Of a stretch of DNA of 64,000 bases, positions 26,059 through 40,129 are shown piece by piece (position 1 is the first letter of the stretch; each line of letters starts with the position of its first letter). The notes under the pieces are model-generated. The model worked only from the letters and a program-made list of their open reading frames with translations, had not been told where the DNA came from and searched no databases. Origin of the DNA: Mycobacterium sp. Aquia_216 (GTDB taxonomy: Bacteria; Actinomycetota; Actinomycetes; Mycobacteriales; Mycobacteriaceae); assembly GCF_026723865.1 (NCBI RefSeq), contig NZ_CP113529.1, forward strand, positions 5,146,001 through 5,210,000. Direction: 5' to 3'. A program made the position numbers and the translations under genes.

Positions 26059-26743
26059 CGGGAGTCGTGGGTTTCGGTGATTCGGGCGCCGCGGGCTGTG
26101 CGGGCTCGGCCGGCGCGGGCGCCGGGCCGGCCGGGGGTAGGTGCGGGGCGTCGGCGATGGTGTGCCACAGCGAGGAGTACCACGGCGCGTTGTCCGTCGG
26201 CTTCGCCGTCTCAGCGCCCGGCGGCGGGGACACCGCCGCGGCCGCCGGAAGCTGGACTTGGAACGGCGTGTCCCCGGGCATCACAAACCCCAGGCGCTCG
26301 CGGGCCTGCGCCGCGATGTAGGCCGGGTCGCCGAGCTTGACCTTCTTCTGTTCGAGGTCGGCGATCTGACGGCGCAATGCGGCTTCACTGGCCGTCAACT
26401 GGGCCATCTCGGTGCGCTGCGCGAAATAGGTGCGCACCGGGCCCGCGATGGTCAACGTCAGCACGCAGACCACCGCGGCCAGCACCGCGGCACGCCGGGC
26501 GGTGAAACCCAGCCGCTGCTCGGAGCGTTGCTCGACGGACTCGGCGATCTGCCGCTTGATGGGTTCGACGATGTGCTCGGCCGTCGACCGGGCAGCGGCG
26601 GCGTTCTGTGCGAGCTTCGACGTGCGCGACGACGGCTTGGACGAAGGTTTGGCAGCCCGACCGCGCCGAACCGAGTCGCCGGCCTTCCCCGGGCGCGATG
26701 CCGGGGAGCGCCGCTTCGGATCTGGCCGTTTCGCGTCGGGCAT
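26051..26743 (-). CDS. Septum formation initiator (FtsB/DivIC family), Rv1024 ortholog
   Basis: The 230-residue type II membrane protein begins with a basic, disordered cytoplasmic tail (MPDAKRPDPKRRSPASRPGK), has one helix near residues 85-105 (AAVLAAVVCVLTLTIAGPV), then a coiled coil (MAQLTASEAALRRQIADLEQ) and the family motif ERLGFVMPGD. The C-terminus is Pro/Ala-rich and extracytoplasmic. FtsB/DivIC proteins bridge FtsL and FtsQ in the divisome. It is 35 bases downstream of eno on the same strand. Confidence 0.92.
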   Translation of the reverse strand: MPDAKRPDPKRRSPASRPGKAGDSVRRGRAAKPSSKPSSRTSKLAQNAAAARSTAEHIVEPIKRQIAESVEQRSEQRLGFTARRAAVLAAVVCVLTLTIAGPVRTYFAQRTEMAQLTASEAALRRQIADLEQKKVKLGDPAYIAAQARERLGFVMPGDTPFQVQLPAAAAVSPPPGAETAKPTDNAPWYSSLWHTIADAPHLPPAGPAPAPAEPAQPAAPESPKPTTPGG

Positions 26744-26778
26744 CCGCGATCTACCCGTGTTTCTCGTTGACCGTCACG

Positions 26779-28149
<1,371 letters not shown>

Positions 28150-28157
28150 TCATCCTG

Positions 28158-28928
28158 CTACAACGGGTGACCCGCCGCATAAGCGGTCGCCCAGTCCCGG
28201 ACGGCCCGCGCGTAGACGCCGGAGTTGTTGTAGGCCCGCAGCGCGGTGACCCAGCCCCGGGGTGTCGCGAGATCCTTTCCGCGCCAGCACAAGTAACCCG
28301 CCGCCGCCAGCGCCGCGTCGTCGATGTTGTCCGGGGACAGGCGGCCGTCGTTGTGGGCGTCGACCCCGTACAGCCGCCATGTCTCCGGAATGAACTGCAT
28401 GGGACCCATCGCGCGCGCGACCGCGGGCTGACTGTCTGTGCTGTCTTGTGCGGCGTCGACGATGCGCAGGTTGCCCCCGCTACCGTCCAACTGGACACCC
28501 CTGATGGGCGGATTCACATCCCCATTCGGCGACAGCGTCGCGCCCCGGTAGGTGCCGTGGTGGCTCTCGACCTGGCCGATGCCCGCCAGCGTGGTCCACG
28601 CGATATGGCACTTCGGGTTTTCGACCTCGGCGACCCGCGCGGCATACGCGTAGGCCTCCAAGGCGATGACCGGGATCTCCAATGCCGCGGAGCGTGGCAG
28701 CGCCCAGGCCCGCAGCTGGTCCGCGGGCCGGCCACTGGCATGAGTGTTCACCGCCGGCACCGGATCCCCGAACGGCGGCGGCACGCCGGCGGGGATGAAG
28801 AGGCTGAGCTGCCAGGTACAGCTGGAGGCCAGAAGCATCGCGGTCGCGCCGATCACGGCGCCCGCGCGCACCCAACGCCCCGGCGACACCACGTTCCCCT
28901 CGACTTCCCCTACATCAACGTCACCCAC
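28158..28928 (-). CDS. lpqU: Lytic-transglycosylase-like lipoprotein LpqU
   Basis: The 256-residue lipoprotein has a signal segment AGAVIGATAMLLASSC with lipobox LASSC near residue 37. The mature part is a membrane-bound lytic murein transglycosylase B-like (MltB/SLT) domain: GIGQVESHHGTYRG contains the catalytic Glu, followed by ARAMGPMQFIPETW, DNIDDAALAAAGYLCWRG and ALRAYNNSGVYA. It should cleave peptidoglycan glycan strands. M. tuberculosis LpqU (Rv1022) is 243 residues; a start at the GTG near 28889-28892 would fit that length, and the longer start at 28928 is possible. Confidence 0.92.
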   Translation of the reverse strand: MGDVDVGEVEGNVVSPGRWVRAGAVIGATAMLLASSCTWQLSLFIPAGVPPPFGDPVPAVNTHASGRPADQLRAWALPRSAALEIPVIALEAYAYAARVAEVENPKCHIAWTTLAGIGQVESHHGTYRGATLSPNGDVNPPIRGVQLDGSGGNLRIVDAAQDSTDSQPAVARAMGPMQFIPETWRLYGVDAHNDGRLSPDNIDDAALAAAGYLCWRGKDLATPRGWVTALRAYNNSGVYARAVRDWATAYAAGHPL

Positions 28929-29157
28929 TGATTATCGTCCCATGACCTCGCGCCGTAGCCGGTTGCGTCGAGCCGACGCACCCGGTTTCAGCCAATGTAT
29001 CGATTAGCTGCCACCTACCGGGGCTAGCAAAGTCCGCACAATGCCGACCACCGGGATTCGCCAACTCACAAGGCACATTACCCGTCTCGACGAAGCGAAC
29101 GGCAAACATCGCAGCGATCACTGATGGGCAAATCCGCATGGGCGATCCAAACCGGGA
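28929..29157. other. Intergenic region between mazG and lpqU
   Basis: These 229 bases lie downstream of mazG and upstream of lpqU, both minus strand. They must hold the lpqU promoter. I see no tRNA, strong hairpin or convincing small ORF. Confidence 0.5.
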
Positions 29158-30294
29158 TCAGTCCCGGTCTCGGCCCCGCTTGGAGCCTTTGCCGGACCGT
29201 TTGGACTCCGCGCCGGGCTCGTCATCAGCCTCGCCCGCGTCGTCCTCATCGCCGGCCTCGGACTCGTCGTTCGGCGCGACGTCGTCGTCGTCCTCGTCGC
29301 CGGCGTGCTCGGCCGCCTCGCTCTGGCCGGCACCGTCCGACTCGTCCGGCGCGACGTCGTCGACCGCGGAGGGCCAGTGCTCGCGCCACTCCCCCTCGGT
29401 GACCTTGCCCAGCGGAGCCACATCGAACTCTTCTGGCACGCTGTCCCCGCGACGCGTTGCCGCGATCGACTTCTCGACCGCACGGACCGTGTCCACAAAC
29501 TCCAAAACCGCTGTGCGCAGGAAACTTTCCGCATCGATGTCGGCCGATACGGAGATCGAGGTGATCTCGGCGGGAATCAAGTCGGCGGGCAGCCCGGCCG
29601 CGTGCGCGCGTTGAATCACCTTCTGCGCCAGCGCCAACGCCGGCTGACCGGTATGGACGTCATCCATCACCGAATTGCGGGGTTTCTCGGCGGCTTTGCG
29701 CTCTTCCCATTGGGCCAGTTGTTCTTCGAGTGAAATCGATTGACCCGCCAGCACTCCCGGCACCCGGTTGCCGAGCTTTCGCATCAGCGTGGCGGCCACG
29801 TCGTCGATGTCGAACGGGGATTGGCGCGCCTCCTCGGCGATGCGGGCGTGAAACAGCACCTGCAGCAACACGTCGCCGAGTTCTTCGCGCAGTTGCTCGG
29901 CGTTGCCGCTGCGGACCGCGTCCAACAGCTCATAGGTCTCCTCGAGCAGAAACCGGCGCAGCGAGTCGTGGGTTTGCTCACTTTCCCACGGGCCGGCGGT
30001 GCGCAGCTTGTCCATCATCGCGACGGCATCGACCAATCGTTCACCGCGCGGCGTGTCCGGCGCCGCGATCAACCGGGCTCCCGCGGCCAACCGCGCGGTC
30101 ACCGCCGGGTGGTCGGGGTCCGAGGACAACAACACGGGCGCGTCGTCCCCGGTGTCGACCGGGCGTGCGGAAGACAGCGACCAGGGCACCGCGACGGGCA
30201 TCTCCTCGGTGTATTGGATCTCGCCGGTGAGGTGCTCGATCGCTTGGAGCGGCACCAGCGATGGACGGCGGGGGTCGAACAAGACGACTATCAC
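29158..30294 (-). CDS. mazG: Nucleoside triphosphate pyrophosphohydrolase MazG with acidic tail
   Basis: The 378-residue enzyme hydrolyses NTPs and dNTPs, including oxidised ones, to monophosphates and pyrophosphate. Residues about 80-205 carry the MazG four-helix core with the Mg-binding EETYELLDAV and EELGDVLLQVLFHARIA helices, and later RKLGNRVPGV and WEERKAAEK. The M. tuberculosis protein is about 325 residues; this one adds about 50 residues of strongly acidic low-complexity sequence (DEDDDD, GDEDDAGEADDEPG) closed by a basic SKRSGKGSKRGRD tail. It follows mfd by 47 bases on the same strand, as Rv1021 follows Rv1020. Confidence 0.94.
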   Translation of the reverse strand: MIVVLFDPRRPSLVPLQAIEHLTGEIQYTEEMPVAVPWSLSSARPVDTGDDAPVLLSSDPDHPAVTARLAAGARLIAAPDTPRGERLVDAVAMMDKLRTAGPWESEQTHDSLRRFLLEETYELLDAVRSGNAEQLREELGDVLLQVLFHARIAEEARQSPFDIDDVAATLMRKLGNRVPGVLAGQSISLEEQLAQWEERKAAEKPRNSVMDDVHTGQPALALAQKVIQRAHAAGLPADLIPAEITSISVSADIDAESFLRTAVLEFVDTVRAVEKSIAATRRGDSVPEEFDVAPLGKVTEGEWREHWPSAVDDVAPDESDGAGQSEAAEHAGDEDDDDVAPNDESEAGDEDDAGEADDEPGAESKRSGKGSKRGRDRD

Positions 30295-30341
30295 CTGCGC
30301 CGTTCCTCCCTCGTCATCGCTGAAACTGATAGCCCGACTCC

Positions 30342-34001
<3,660 letters not shown>

Positions 34002-34119
34002 GATGCACCCATTCTAGGTGCCTAAAAAAATCACAGAACATCGTCAATTTTGCCCCTGGGGCCGTCAAAGGATCGTAAGGATCGCGCCATCCGGTGCTGG
34101 CCGGGCGCAACTTGAAAGC

Positions 34120-35466
34120 ATGACATTGCTTGACATGCTGCCCTCCATTGGTCGGGCGGCGCCCCGACGGCTGGATCCCGCGATCTGGCCTGTCACTACA
34201 CATTCCGACGAGGAGGGTCACCTGTGCATCGGCGGCGTACCCCTTTCGGACATCGCCGACGAGTTCCACACCCCCACCTACGTCATCGATGAAACCGACT
34301 TCCGCTACCGCGCCCGCCGATACCGCAAGGTGCTGCGCGACCCCGGAGTTTCTGTCGTCTACGCCGGAAAGTCCTTGCTGACGACGGCGGTGGCGCGCTG
34401 GGCCCGGGAAGAAGGCCTGGGCGTCGACGTCTGCTCGGCCGGTGAGCTGGCCGTCGCGATGGCCGGCGGCGTAGACCCGGCCCGGATCATCATGCACGGC
34501 AACGCGAAATCACCCGACGAGTTGCAAGAGGCGGTGCGTGCCGGGGTCGGGCGTATCGTGCTGGATTCCTGCATCGAGATCGCCTACTTGGCGGGATGCG
34601 CGCGCAAGCGCCAGCCGGTGCTGATCCGGGTCACCCCGGACATCGACATTCACGGGCACCGCGCGGTCACCACCGGCGTCACCGACCAGAAATTCGGGTT
34701 CACCCTTGCCGAGGACCATGCCGCCGACGCGGTGAAGCGGGTGCTGGCGCACCCGATCCTCGACCTGGTCGGACTGCATTGCCACATCGGCTCCCAGGTC
34801 ACCGACGCGGCCCTGTACGGCGAGGCGATCCACCGGATGATCGCCGCGATGGCCGACATTCGCGCCCGGCACGGCGTCATCCTCGCCGAGCTGAACATCG
34901 GCGGCGGCCACGGCATCCCCTACCTGCCGGGCGATCGCGAACTCGAGATCGACGACTTGGCCGTCGTCATCGACGACGCGCTGGACGACGCCTGCGCCGC
35001 AGAGCATTTCCCGCGCCCCACGATCGTGGTCGAACCCGGTCGCGCCATCAGCGGCCGGGCCGGCGTGACGCTGTATCGCGTGTGCTCGGTCAAGACGCAG
35101 CCGGGTGGGCGAACCTTCGTCGCGGTCGACGGCGGCATGAGTGACAACCCGCGGGTGTCGTTGTACGGCGCCCAGTACACGGTCACGTTGGCCAACCGCC
35201 ATTCGCTGGGACTCAAGCAGCGGGTCACGGTGGCCGGCCGGCACTGTGAGGCGGGCGACGAGATCGCCCGCGATATCGAGCTGCCGGTAGACCTGCATCC
35301 CGGCGACCTGCTGGCCGTGGCCTGCACCGGCTCGTACCACCACAGCATGGCGTCGAACTACAACATGGTGTGCCGGCCGCCGCTGGTGGCCGTCAAGGAC
35401 GGTCGGGTCCGCCAACTGGTCCGCCGCGAGACGGTCGCGGACCTGATGTCGCGCGATTGCGGTTGA
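34120..35466 (+). CDS. Diaminopimelate-decarboxylase-type PLP enzyme (second LysA-like)
   Basis: The 448-residue enzyme belongs to the fold-type III PLP decarboxylases. The PLP lysine is in VVYAGKSLLTTA, then CHIGSQVTD, the glycine loop NIGGGHGIPY, VVEPGRAISG, the active-site CEAGD in GRHCEAGDEIARD, and CTGSYHHSMASNYNMV. These match meso-diaminopimelate decarboxylase, which makes lysine, but ornithine/arginine-type relatives cannot be excluded. The M. tuberculosis lysA lies elsewhere (Rv1293), and nothing separates mfd from the TetR gene at this site in H37Rv. The start was taken at ATG 34120 (GAAAG upstream); an extension to 34018 is unlikely. Confidence 0.85.
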   Translation: MTLLDMLPSIGRAAPRRLDPAIWPVTTHSDEEGHLCIGGVPLSDIADEFHTPTYVIDETDFRYRARRYRKVLRDPGVSVVYAGKSLLTTAVARWAREEGLGVDVCSAGELAVAMAGGVDPARIIMHGNAKSPDELQEAVRAGVGRIVLDSCIEIAYLAGCARKRQPVLIRVTPDIDIHGHRAVTTGVTDQKFGFTLAEDHAADAVKRVLAHPILDLVGLHCHIGSQVTDAALYGEAIHRMIAAMADIRARHGVILAELNIGGGHGIPYLPGDRELEIDDLAVVIDDALDDACAAEHFPRPTIVVEPGRAISGRAGVTLYRVCSVKTQPGGRTFVAVDGGMSDNPRVSLYGAQYTVTLANRHSLGLKQRVTVAGRHCEAGDEIARDIELPVDLHPGDLLAVACTGSYHHSMASNYNMVCRPPLVAVKDGRVRQLVRRETVADLMSRDCG

Positions 35467-35507
35467 ATTCGGCCCCTCGGGGCCAACGCTACGACCACTT
35501 AGATCGC

Positions 35508-35563
35508 CGAGCGTAACGCCGCTGCGAAAAATCAGACCGAATATCGCACCGGCGTTACGCTCG
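35508..35563. repeat. 14-bp inverted repeat between convergent genes
   Basis: CGAGCGTAACGCCG (35508-35521) and its exact reverse complement (35550-35563) flank a 28-base AT-rich spacer. It lies between the convergent decarboxylase and TetR genes, so it may terminate both. The wording GCGTAACGCC resembles a dispersed mycobacterial palindrome family I recall, but the family membership is unverified. Confidence 0.6.
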
Positions 35564-35589
35564 CGAAGAGGGCGGCGCCCCGTCGGGGC

Positions 35590-36225
35590 CTATTCGTCTT
35601 GCAGCCGGGGGTCGGATTCCAGATGAGTCAGGCCGTTCCACATCAGGTTGACCAGGTGCGCGGCGACGACTTCCTTCTTGGGCTCCCGGGTGTCGAGCCA
35701 CCACTGCGCGGTCATCGACACCGAGCCGACCAACGCCTGGGCGTACAGCGGCGCCAGATCCGGATCCAGGCCGCGGCGGGCGAAGTCGCCGGCCAGGATC
35801 GAACTGACCTGGCTGACGGCGTCGTTGAGCAGGCTGGAATAGGTGCCCGCGCTGATCGACGCGGGCGAGTCGCGGATCATGATCCGGAAGCCATCGGTGC
35901 GTTCCTCGACGTAGGTGAGCAGCGCCAAGGCGACGCGCTCGACCCGCACCCGGGACCGATTGTTGGTCAACGACGAGGTGATGCCGTCCAGCAGCGCCGA
36001 CATCTCGCGGTCGACGACCACGGCGTAGAGGCCCTCCTTGCCGCCGAAATGCTCGTAGACGACCGGTTTGGACACGTTCGCGCGCTGCGCGATCTCCTCG
36101 ATCGACGCGCCCTCGTAACCGCGCTCGGCGAACAGCGAGCGCGCGATGCCGATCAGTTGGTGTCGACGCTCGCTGCCGGTCATCCGGGCGCGGGGCGCCC
36201 GTACTTCTTTATCCGGGGCTGCCAC
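35590..36225 (-). CDS. TetR-family transcriptional regulator, Rv1019 ortholog
   Basis: The protein is about 211 residues from GTG 36225, or 197 from the internal ATG at about 36183; 197 equals the Rv1019 length. The N-terminal helix-turn-helix reads IARSLFAERGYEGASIEEIAQRANVSKPVVYEHFGGKEGLYA. The C-terminal ligand domain contains MIRDSPASISAGTYSSLLND and ends at LESDPRLQDE. It lies next to mfd in M. tuberculosis, where the extra decarboxylase is missing. The ligand and regulon are unknown; self-regulation is usual in this family. Confidence 0.9.
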   Translation of the reverse strand: MAAPDKEVRAPRARMTGSERRHQLIGIARSLFAERGYEGASIEEIAQRANVSKPVVYEHFGGKEGLYAVVVDREMSALLDGITSSLTNNRSRVRVERVALALLTYVEERTDGFRIMIRDSPASISAGTYSSLLNDAVSQVSSILAGDFARRGLDPDLAPLYAQALVGSVSMTAQWWLDTREPKKEVVAAHLVNLMWNGLTHLESDPRLQDE

Positions 36226-36353
36226 GTCACTCAGGGTATCGGTTTGCGCAGGTGAAAATGCCCGACTTTCCCTGGGGCCCGCCAATGAACGGCACACCGT
36301 CTAAAGTCTTGGTGGCGCGGTCGGCGTTAGCCGCCACCGCCCGTGATCTGCAG

Positions 36354-36425
36354 TCCGTCGTGGTGTAATCGGCAGCACCTCTGATTTTGGTTCAGATAGT
36401 TCAGGTTCGAGTCCTGGCGACGGAG
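36354..36425 (+). tRNA. tRNA-Gln (anticodon TTG)
   Basis: Acceptor arms TCCGTCG and CGACGGA pair fully, with discriminator G. The anticodon stem TCTGA/TCAGA closes a TTTTGGT loop, giving anticodon TTG for CAA codons. The D arm TGGTGTAATCGGCAGCACC and T arm GGTTCGAGTCC are canonical. It sits upstream of glmU, 131 bases away. Confidence 0.95.
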
Positions 36426-36556
36426 CTTCGGGTGCTTGTCTGACCAGGGCACGGGGTGTGGGATTTTTGCCACCGGTGCAGGTGAAATGACAGTCTTGAC
36501 GCCGTGGCGGCGCTGCGGCGGCCCGCCTCGCGTGGGACACAGCACGAGGAGAGTCG

Positions 36557-38041
36557 ATGTCGTTTGGCGGTGACACAGCGGTCCTGGTGTTAGCGGCCGG
36601 GCCCGGCACCCGGATGCGCTCGGACACCCCGAAGGTGCTGCACACCCTCGCCGGCCGCAGCATGTTGTCGCATTCCCTGCACGCGATCGCCAAGATGGCA
36701 CCGCAGCGGCTGGTCGTGGTACTGGGCCATGAGCACGAGCGCGTCGCGCCGATCGTCGCCGAACTCGCCGACACGCTCGGACGTCGGATCGACGTCGCGC
36801 TGCAGGACCGGCCCCGGGGCACCGGTCACGCCGCGCTCTGCGGCCTGTCGGCGCTGCCGGAGGACTATGCCGGCGTCGTCGTGATCACCTCGGGCGACAC
36901 TCCGCTGCTGGACTCCGACACCCTGGCCGATCTGATCGCGACCCACAACGCGGTGTCGGCCGCGGCGACGGTACTGACCACCACCCTGCGCGATCCCTTC
37001 GGCTACGGCCGCATCCTGCGTACCCAGGACGATGAGGTGATGGCGATCGTGGAAGAAGCGGATGCGACCGCCTCACAGCGCAAGATCGGCGAGGTCAATG
37101 CCGGTGTCTACGCCTTCGACGTCACCGCTTTGCGCTCGGCGCTGGGCCGGCTGAGTTCCAACAACGCCCAGCAGGAGCTCTACCTGACCGACGTCATCGC
37201 CATCTTGCGCGGGGACGGGCAGACCGTTCATGCGCGGCACGTGGACGACAGCGCGCTGGTGGCCGGCGTCAACAACCGCGTGCAGCTCGCCGAATTGGGC
37301 GCCGAGCTGAACCGCCGCATCGTCGCGGGCCATCAGCTGGCCGGCGTGACCGTGGACGATCCTGCCACCACCTGGATCGACGTCGACGTGACGATCGGCC
37401 GCGACACCGTCATCCACCCCGGCACCCAGCTGCTCGGCCGCACCCAGATCGGCGGCGGTTGTGTCGTCGGCCCGGACACCACGCTCACTGACGTCACCGT
37501 CGCCGACGGCGCCTCCGTGATCCGGACGCACGGCGAGTCGGCGGCGATCGGCGGCGGTGCCACGGTCGGCCCGTACACCTACCTGCGGCCCGGCACGGTG
37601 CTGGGAGCCGGCGGGAAGCTGGGCGCGTTCGTCGAGGTCAAGAACTCCGACATCGGGGCCGGCACCAAGGTGCCGCATCTGACCTACGTCGGCGACGCCG
37701 ACATCGGCGAGTACAGCAACATCGGCGCGTCCAGCGTGTTCGTCAACTACGACGGCACCACCAAGCGGCGCACCACCGTCGGCTCGCACGTCCGCACCGG
37801 TTCGGACACCATGTTCGTGGCACCGGTGACCGTCGGCGACGGGGCCTACACCGGTGCGGGCACGGTGCTGCGTGACGACGTCCCGCCCGGCGCGCTGGCG
37901 GTTTCAGCGGGGCCGCAACGCAACATCGAGAACTGGGTGCAACGGAAACGTCCAGGCAGTGCCGCCGCGCAAGCCGCGGACAAGGCCGCCCAGCAAGCTC
38001 CAGCAGCCAGCCCGCCGCCGGAATCACCGGAATCCGAATAG
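36557..38041 (+). CDS. glmU: Bifunctional GlmU (GlcN-1-P acetyltransferase / GlcNAc-1-P uridyltransferase)
   Basis: The 494-residue enzyme makes UDP-GlcNAc for peptidoglycan and arabinogalactan linker synthesis. The N-terminal pyrophosphorylase has [19 protein letters not shown] (the G-x-G-T-R-M loop), TSGDTPLLD with the metal Asp, and EEADAT. The C-terminal left-handed beta-helix is built of hexapeptide repeats and has the acetyltransferase residues in [32 protein letters not shown]. The low-complexity Ala/Pro tail is typical of mycobacteria. It is followed by prsA after 112 bases, the H37Rv order. Confidence 0.97.
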   Translation: MSFGGDTAVLVLAAGPGTRMRSDTPKVLHTLAGRSMLSHSLHAIAKMAPQRLVVVLGHEHERVAPIVAELADTLGRRIDVALQDRPRGTGHAALCGLSALPEDYAGVVVITSGDTPLLDSDTLADLIATHNAVSAAATVLTTTLRDPFGYGRILRTQDDEVMAIVEEADATASQRKIGEVNAGVYAFDVTALRSALGRLSSNNAQQELYLTDVIAILRGDGQTVHARHVDDSALVAGVNNRVQLAELGAELNRRIVAGHQLAGVTVDDPATTWIDVDVTIGRDTVIHPGTQLLGRTQIGGGCVVGPDTTLTDVTVADGASVIRTHGESAAIGGGATVGPYTYLRPGTVLGAGGKLGAFVEVKNSDIGAGTKVPHLTYVGDADIGEYSNIGASSVFVNYDGTTKRRTTVGSHVRTGSDTMFVAPVTVGDGAYTGAGTVLRDDVPPGALAVSAGPQRNIENWVQRKRPGSAAAQAADKAAQQAPAASPPPESPESE

Positions 38042-38153
38042 ACACCATGAATTTGGTGTCTGGCAACCCGGCAATCGTTCCGTACCATTCGCTACGTACG
38101 ATGGGCATCTTCTCCATTTCCAATCTCGACCCCGATACGGCGAGGGCAGCACG

Positions 38154-39134
38154 GTGAGCCACGACTGGACCGATAACCGCAAAAATTTGATGCTGTTCTC
38201 CGGCCGGGCGCACCCCGAGCTGGCCGAGCAGGTCGCCAAGGAACTCGACGTTCACGTCACCGCGCAAACCGCGCGGGAGTTCGCCAACGGCGAGATCTTT
38301 GTTCGCTTCGACGAATCGGTGCGCGGGTGCGACGCGTTCGTCCTGCAGTCCTGTCCGGACCCGGTGAACAACTGGCTGATGGAAGCGCTGATCATGATCG
38401 ACGCGCTGAAGCGAGGCAGCGCCAAGCGGATCACCGCCGTCATGCCGTTCTATCCGTACGCCCGCCAGGACAAGAAGCATCGCGGCCGCGAGCCGATCTC
38501 GGCACGGCTGGTTGCCGATCTCCTCAAGACCGCGGGAGCGGACCGGATCGTGACCGTCGACCTGCACACCGATCAGATTCAGGGTTTCTTCGACGGCCCC
38601 GTCGACCACATGCGCGGCCAGACCCTGCTGACGACCTACATCAAGGACAACTATCCGGACGACAACATGGTCGTGGTCTCCCCCGACTCCGGCCGGGTGC
38701 GCATCGCCGAGAAGTGGGCCGACTCGCTGGGTGGGGTCCCGCTGGCCTTCATTCACAAGACCCGTGACCCGCGGGTGCCCAACCAGGTCGTTTCCAACCG
38801 CGTGGTCGGTGAAGTCGAAGGCCGCACCTGCGTGCTGATCGACGACATGATCGACACCGGCGGCACGATTGCCGGCGCCGTCAACCTGTTGCGCGAGGAC
38901 GGCGCCAGTGACGTGATCGTCGCGGCAACCCACGGTGTGCTGTCGGAGCCGGCCGCCGAGCGGCTCGCCTCCTGCGGCGCCCGCGAGGTCATCGTCACGA
39001 ACACGCTGCCGATCGGCGAGGAGAAGCGTTTCCCTCAGCTCACGGTGTTGTCGATCGCACCGCTGCTGGCCAGCACCATCCGTGCCGTATTCGAAAATGG
39101 CTCTGTCACAGGGCTATTCGACGGAGACGCCTAG
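38154..39134 (+). CDS. prsA: Ribose-phosphate pyrophosphokinase (PRPP synthase)
   Basis: The 326-residue enzyme makes PRPP from ribose 5-phosphate and ATP, feeding purines, pyrimidines, histidine, tryptophan and the decaprenyl-phosphoryl arabinose used in cell-wall arabinan. Motifs: EFANGEIFVRFDESVRG, FPYARQDKKHRGREPISARL flexible loop, DLHTDQIQGFFDGPVDH metal site and the PRPP-binding VLIDDMIDTGGTIAGA. GTG 38154 (VSHDWTDNRKNLMLFSG) gives exactly the M. tuberculosis length. The stop is immediately followed by the arsC-like ATG. Confidence 0.97.
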   Translation: MSHDWTDNRKNLMLFSGRAHPELAEQVAKELDVHVTAQTAREFANGEIFVRFDESVRGCDAFVLQSCPDPVNNWLMEALIMIDALKRGSAKRITAVMPFYPYARQDKKHRGREPISARLVADLLKTAGADRIVTVDLHTDQIQGFFDGPVDHMRGQTLLTTYIKDNYPDDNMVVVSPDSGRVRIAEKWADSLGGVPLAFIHKTRDPRVPNQVVSNRVVGEVEGRTCVLIDDMIDTGGTIAGAVNLLREDGASDVIVAATHGVLSEPAAERLASCGAREVIVTNTLPIGEEKRFPQLTVLSIAPLLASTIRAVFENGSVTGLFDGDA

Positions 39135-39491
39135 ATGGCTGCCAAGCCAGCCGAAGCCGTCATCTACCACAACCCAAAGTGCAGCACGTCACGCAAGACG
39201 CTGGACTTGTTGCGGGACAACGGTTTAGAACCCACCGTCGTTCAGTACCTGAAGATCCCGCCGTCCCGGGCCGAGCTGGTGAAGATCATTCGCGACGCGG
39301 GTATCGACGTGCGCACCGCGGTGCGTAAGCGTGAATCGCTGTATACCGAACTGGGACTGGCCGATGCGACCGACGATCAACTGCTCGACGCGATGGCAGA
39401 ACACCCGATTCTGATCGAGCGCCCGTTCGTCGTGACGACGAAGGGAACCCGGCTGGCCCGTCCGATCGACGCGGTCCGCGAGATTCTGTGA
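39135..39491 (+). CDS. ArsC-family (glutaredoxin-type) arsenate reductase
   Basis: The 118-residue protein has the ArsC thioredoxin-fold signature: NPKCSTSRKTLDLLR with catalytic Cys16 and flanking Ser-Arg; IRDAGIDVRTAVRKRE; and HPILIERPFVVT. This matches E. coli-type ArsC, which uses glutathione and glutaredoxin, whereas mycobacteria use mycothiol; the electron donor here is unclear. It may also be an Spx/YffB-type relative. It starts directly after prsA and its end overlaps lpqT, so it was inserted into or retained in the prsA-lpqT unit. Those two genes are adjacent in H37Rv. Confidence 0.85.
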   Translation: MAAKPAEAVIYHNPKCSTSRKTLDLLRDNGLEPTVVQYLKIPPSRAELVKIIRDAGIDVRTAVRKRESLYTELGLADATDDQLLDAMAEHPILIERPFVVTTKGTRLARPIDAVREIL

Positions 39492-40129
39492 GACGGCTCG
39501 CGGCCGCTGTCGCGATTGCCGCGCTGACGGCTGCTTGTGGGCCCAAAACGCCCGACTACCAGTCGGTCTGGACGACGAGTTCGACGACCGCGACCACCAC
39601 GACGATCGACAAGCCTGTCCCCCTGTCGCAGTATCTGGACAGCATCGGCGTGACCGGCAAGCAGGTAGCGCCGAGCTCCTTGATCGACCTGACGGTGTCG
39701 ATACCGACGCCTCCGGGCTGGGCGCCGTTCACCAATCCGCACATCGCGCCGGAGACGCTAATACTGGCCAAGGGCGGCAAGTATCCGACGGCGAGGCTGG
39801 TGGTGTTCAAGCTGAACGGCGACTTCGACCCGGCGCAAGTCATCAAGCACGGCAACGACGATGCCCAACTGTTCGAGAACTTCAAGCAATTGGATGCCTC
39901 GATGGCGCCCTTCAACGGGTTTCCGTCGTCGATGCTCCAGGGAAGCTACAACAACAGCGACGGCACCCGGCTGCACAGCTGGAACCGGATCGTCCTGCCC
40001 ACCGGATCACCACCGGCCAAGCAGAAGTACTTCGTTCAGCTGACCATCACCGGTCTGGCCGATCAGGCGGCCGCGCAGTCGACCGACGTCGACACGATCA
40101 TCCACGGATTCGTCGTCGCCGCGAAGTAA
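39488..40129 (+). CDS. lpqT: LpqN/LpqT-family lipoprotein LpqT
   Basis: The 213-residue lipoprotein starts with GTG at 39488 (overlapping the arsC stop) and has a short signal VAIAALTAACGPK; the lipobox is LTAAC with Cys about 17. The mature part is an LpqN-family domain: IDLTVSIPTPPGWAPFTNPH, LILAKGGKYPTARLVVFKL, and QLTITGLADQAAA near the end. LpqN-family proteins are found at the mycobacterial cell envelope; one interacts with a mycolic-acid transporter, but LpqT's function is unknown. It corresponds to Rv1016c. Its TAA abuts the stop of the convergent regulator gene. Confidence 0.93.
   Translation: MRRLAAAVAIAALTAACGPKTPDYQSVWTTSSTTATTTTIDKPVPLSQYLDSIGVTGKQVAPSSLIDLTVSIPTPPGWAPFTNPHIAPETLILAKGGKYPTARLVVFKLNGDFDPAQVIKHGNDDAQLFENFKQLDASMAPFNGFPSSMLQGSYNNSDGTRLHSWNRIVLPTGSPPAKQKYFVQLTITGLADQAAAQSTDVDTIIHGFVVAAK

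Noticed and set aside
29209..29360. Repeated GTCGTC/GACGAC words as a possible CRISPR or tandem repeat
   Set aside because: They are the codons of the acidic MazG tail (Asp and Glu runs) and have no regular repeat and spacer structure.
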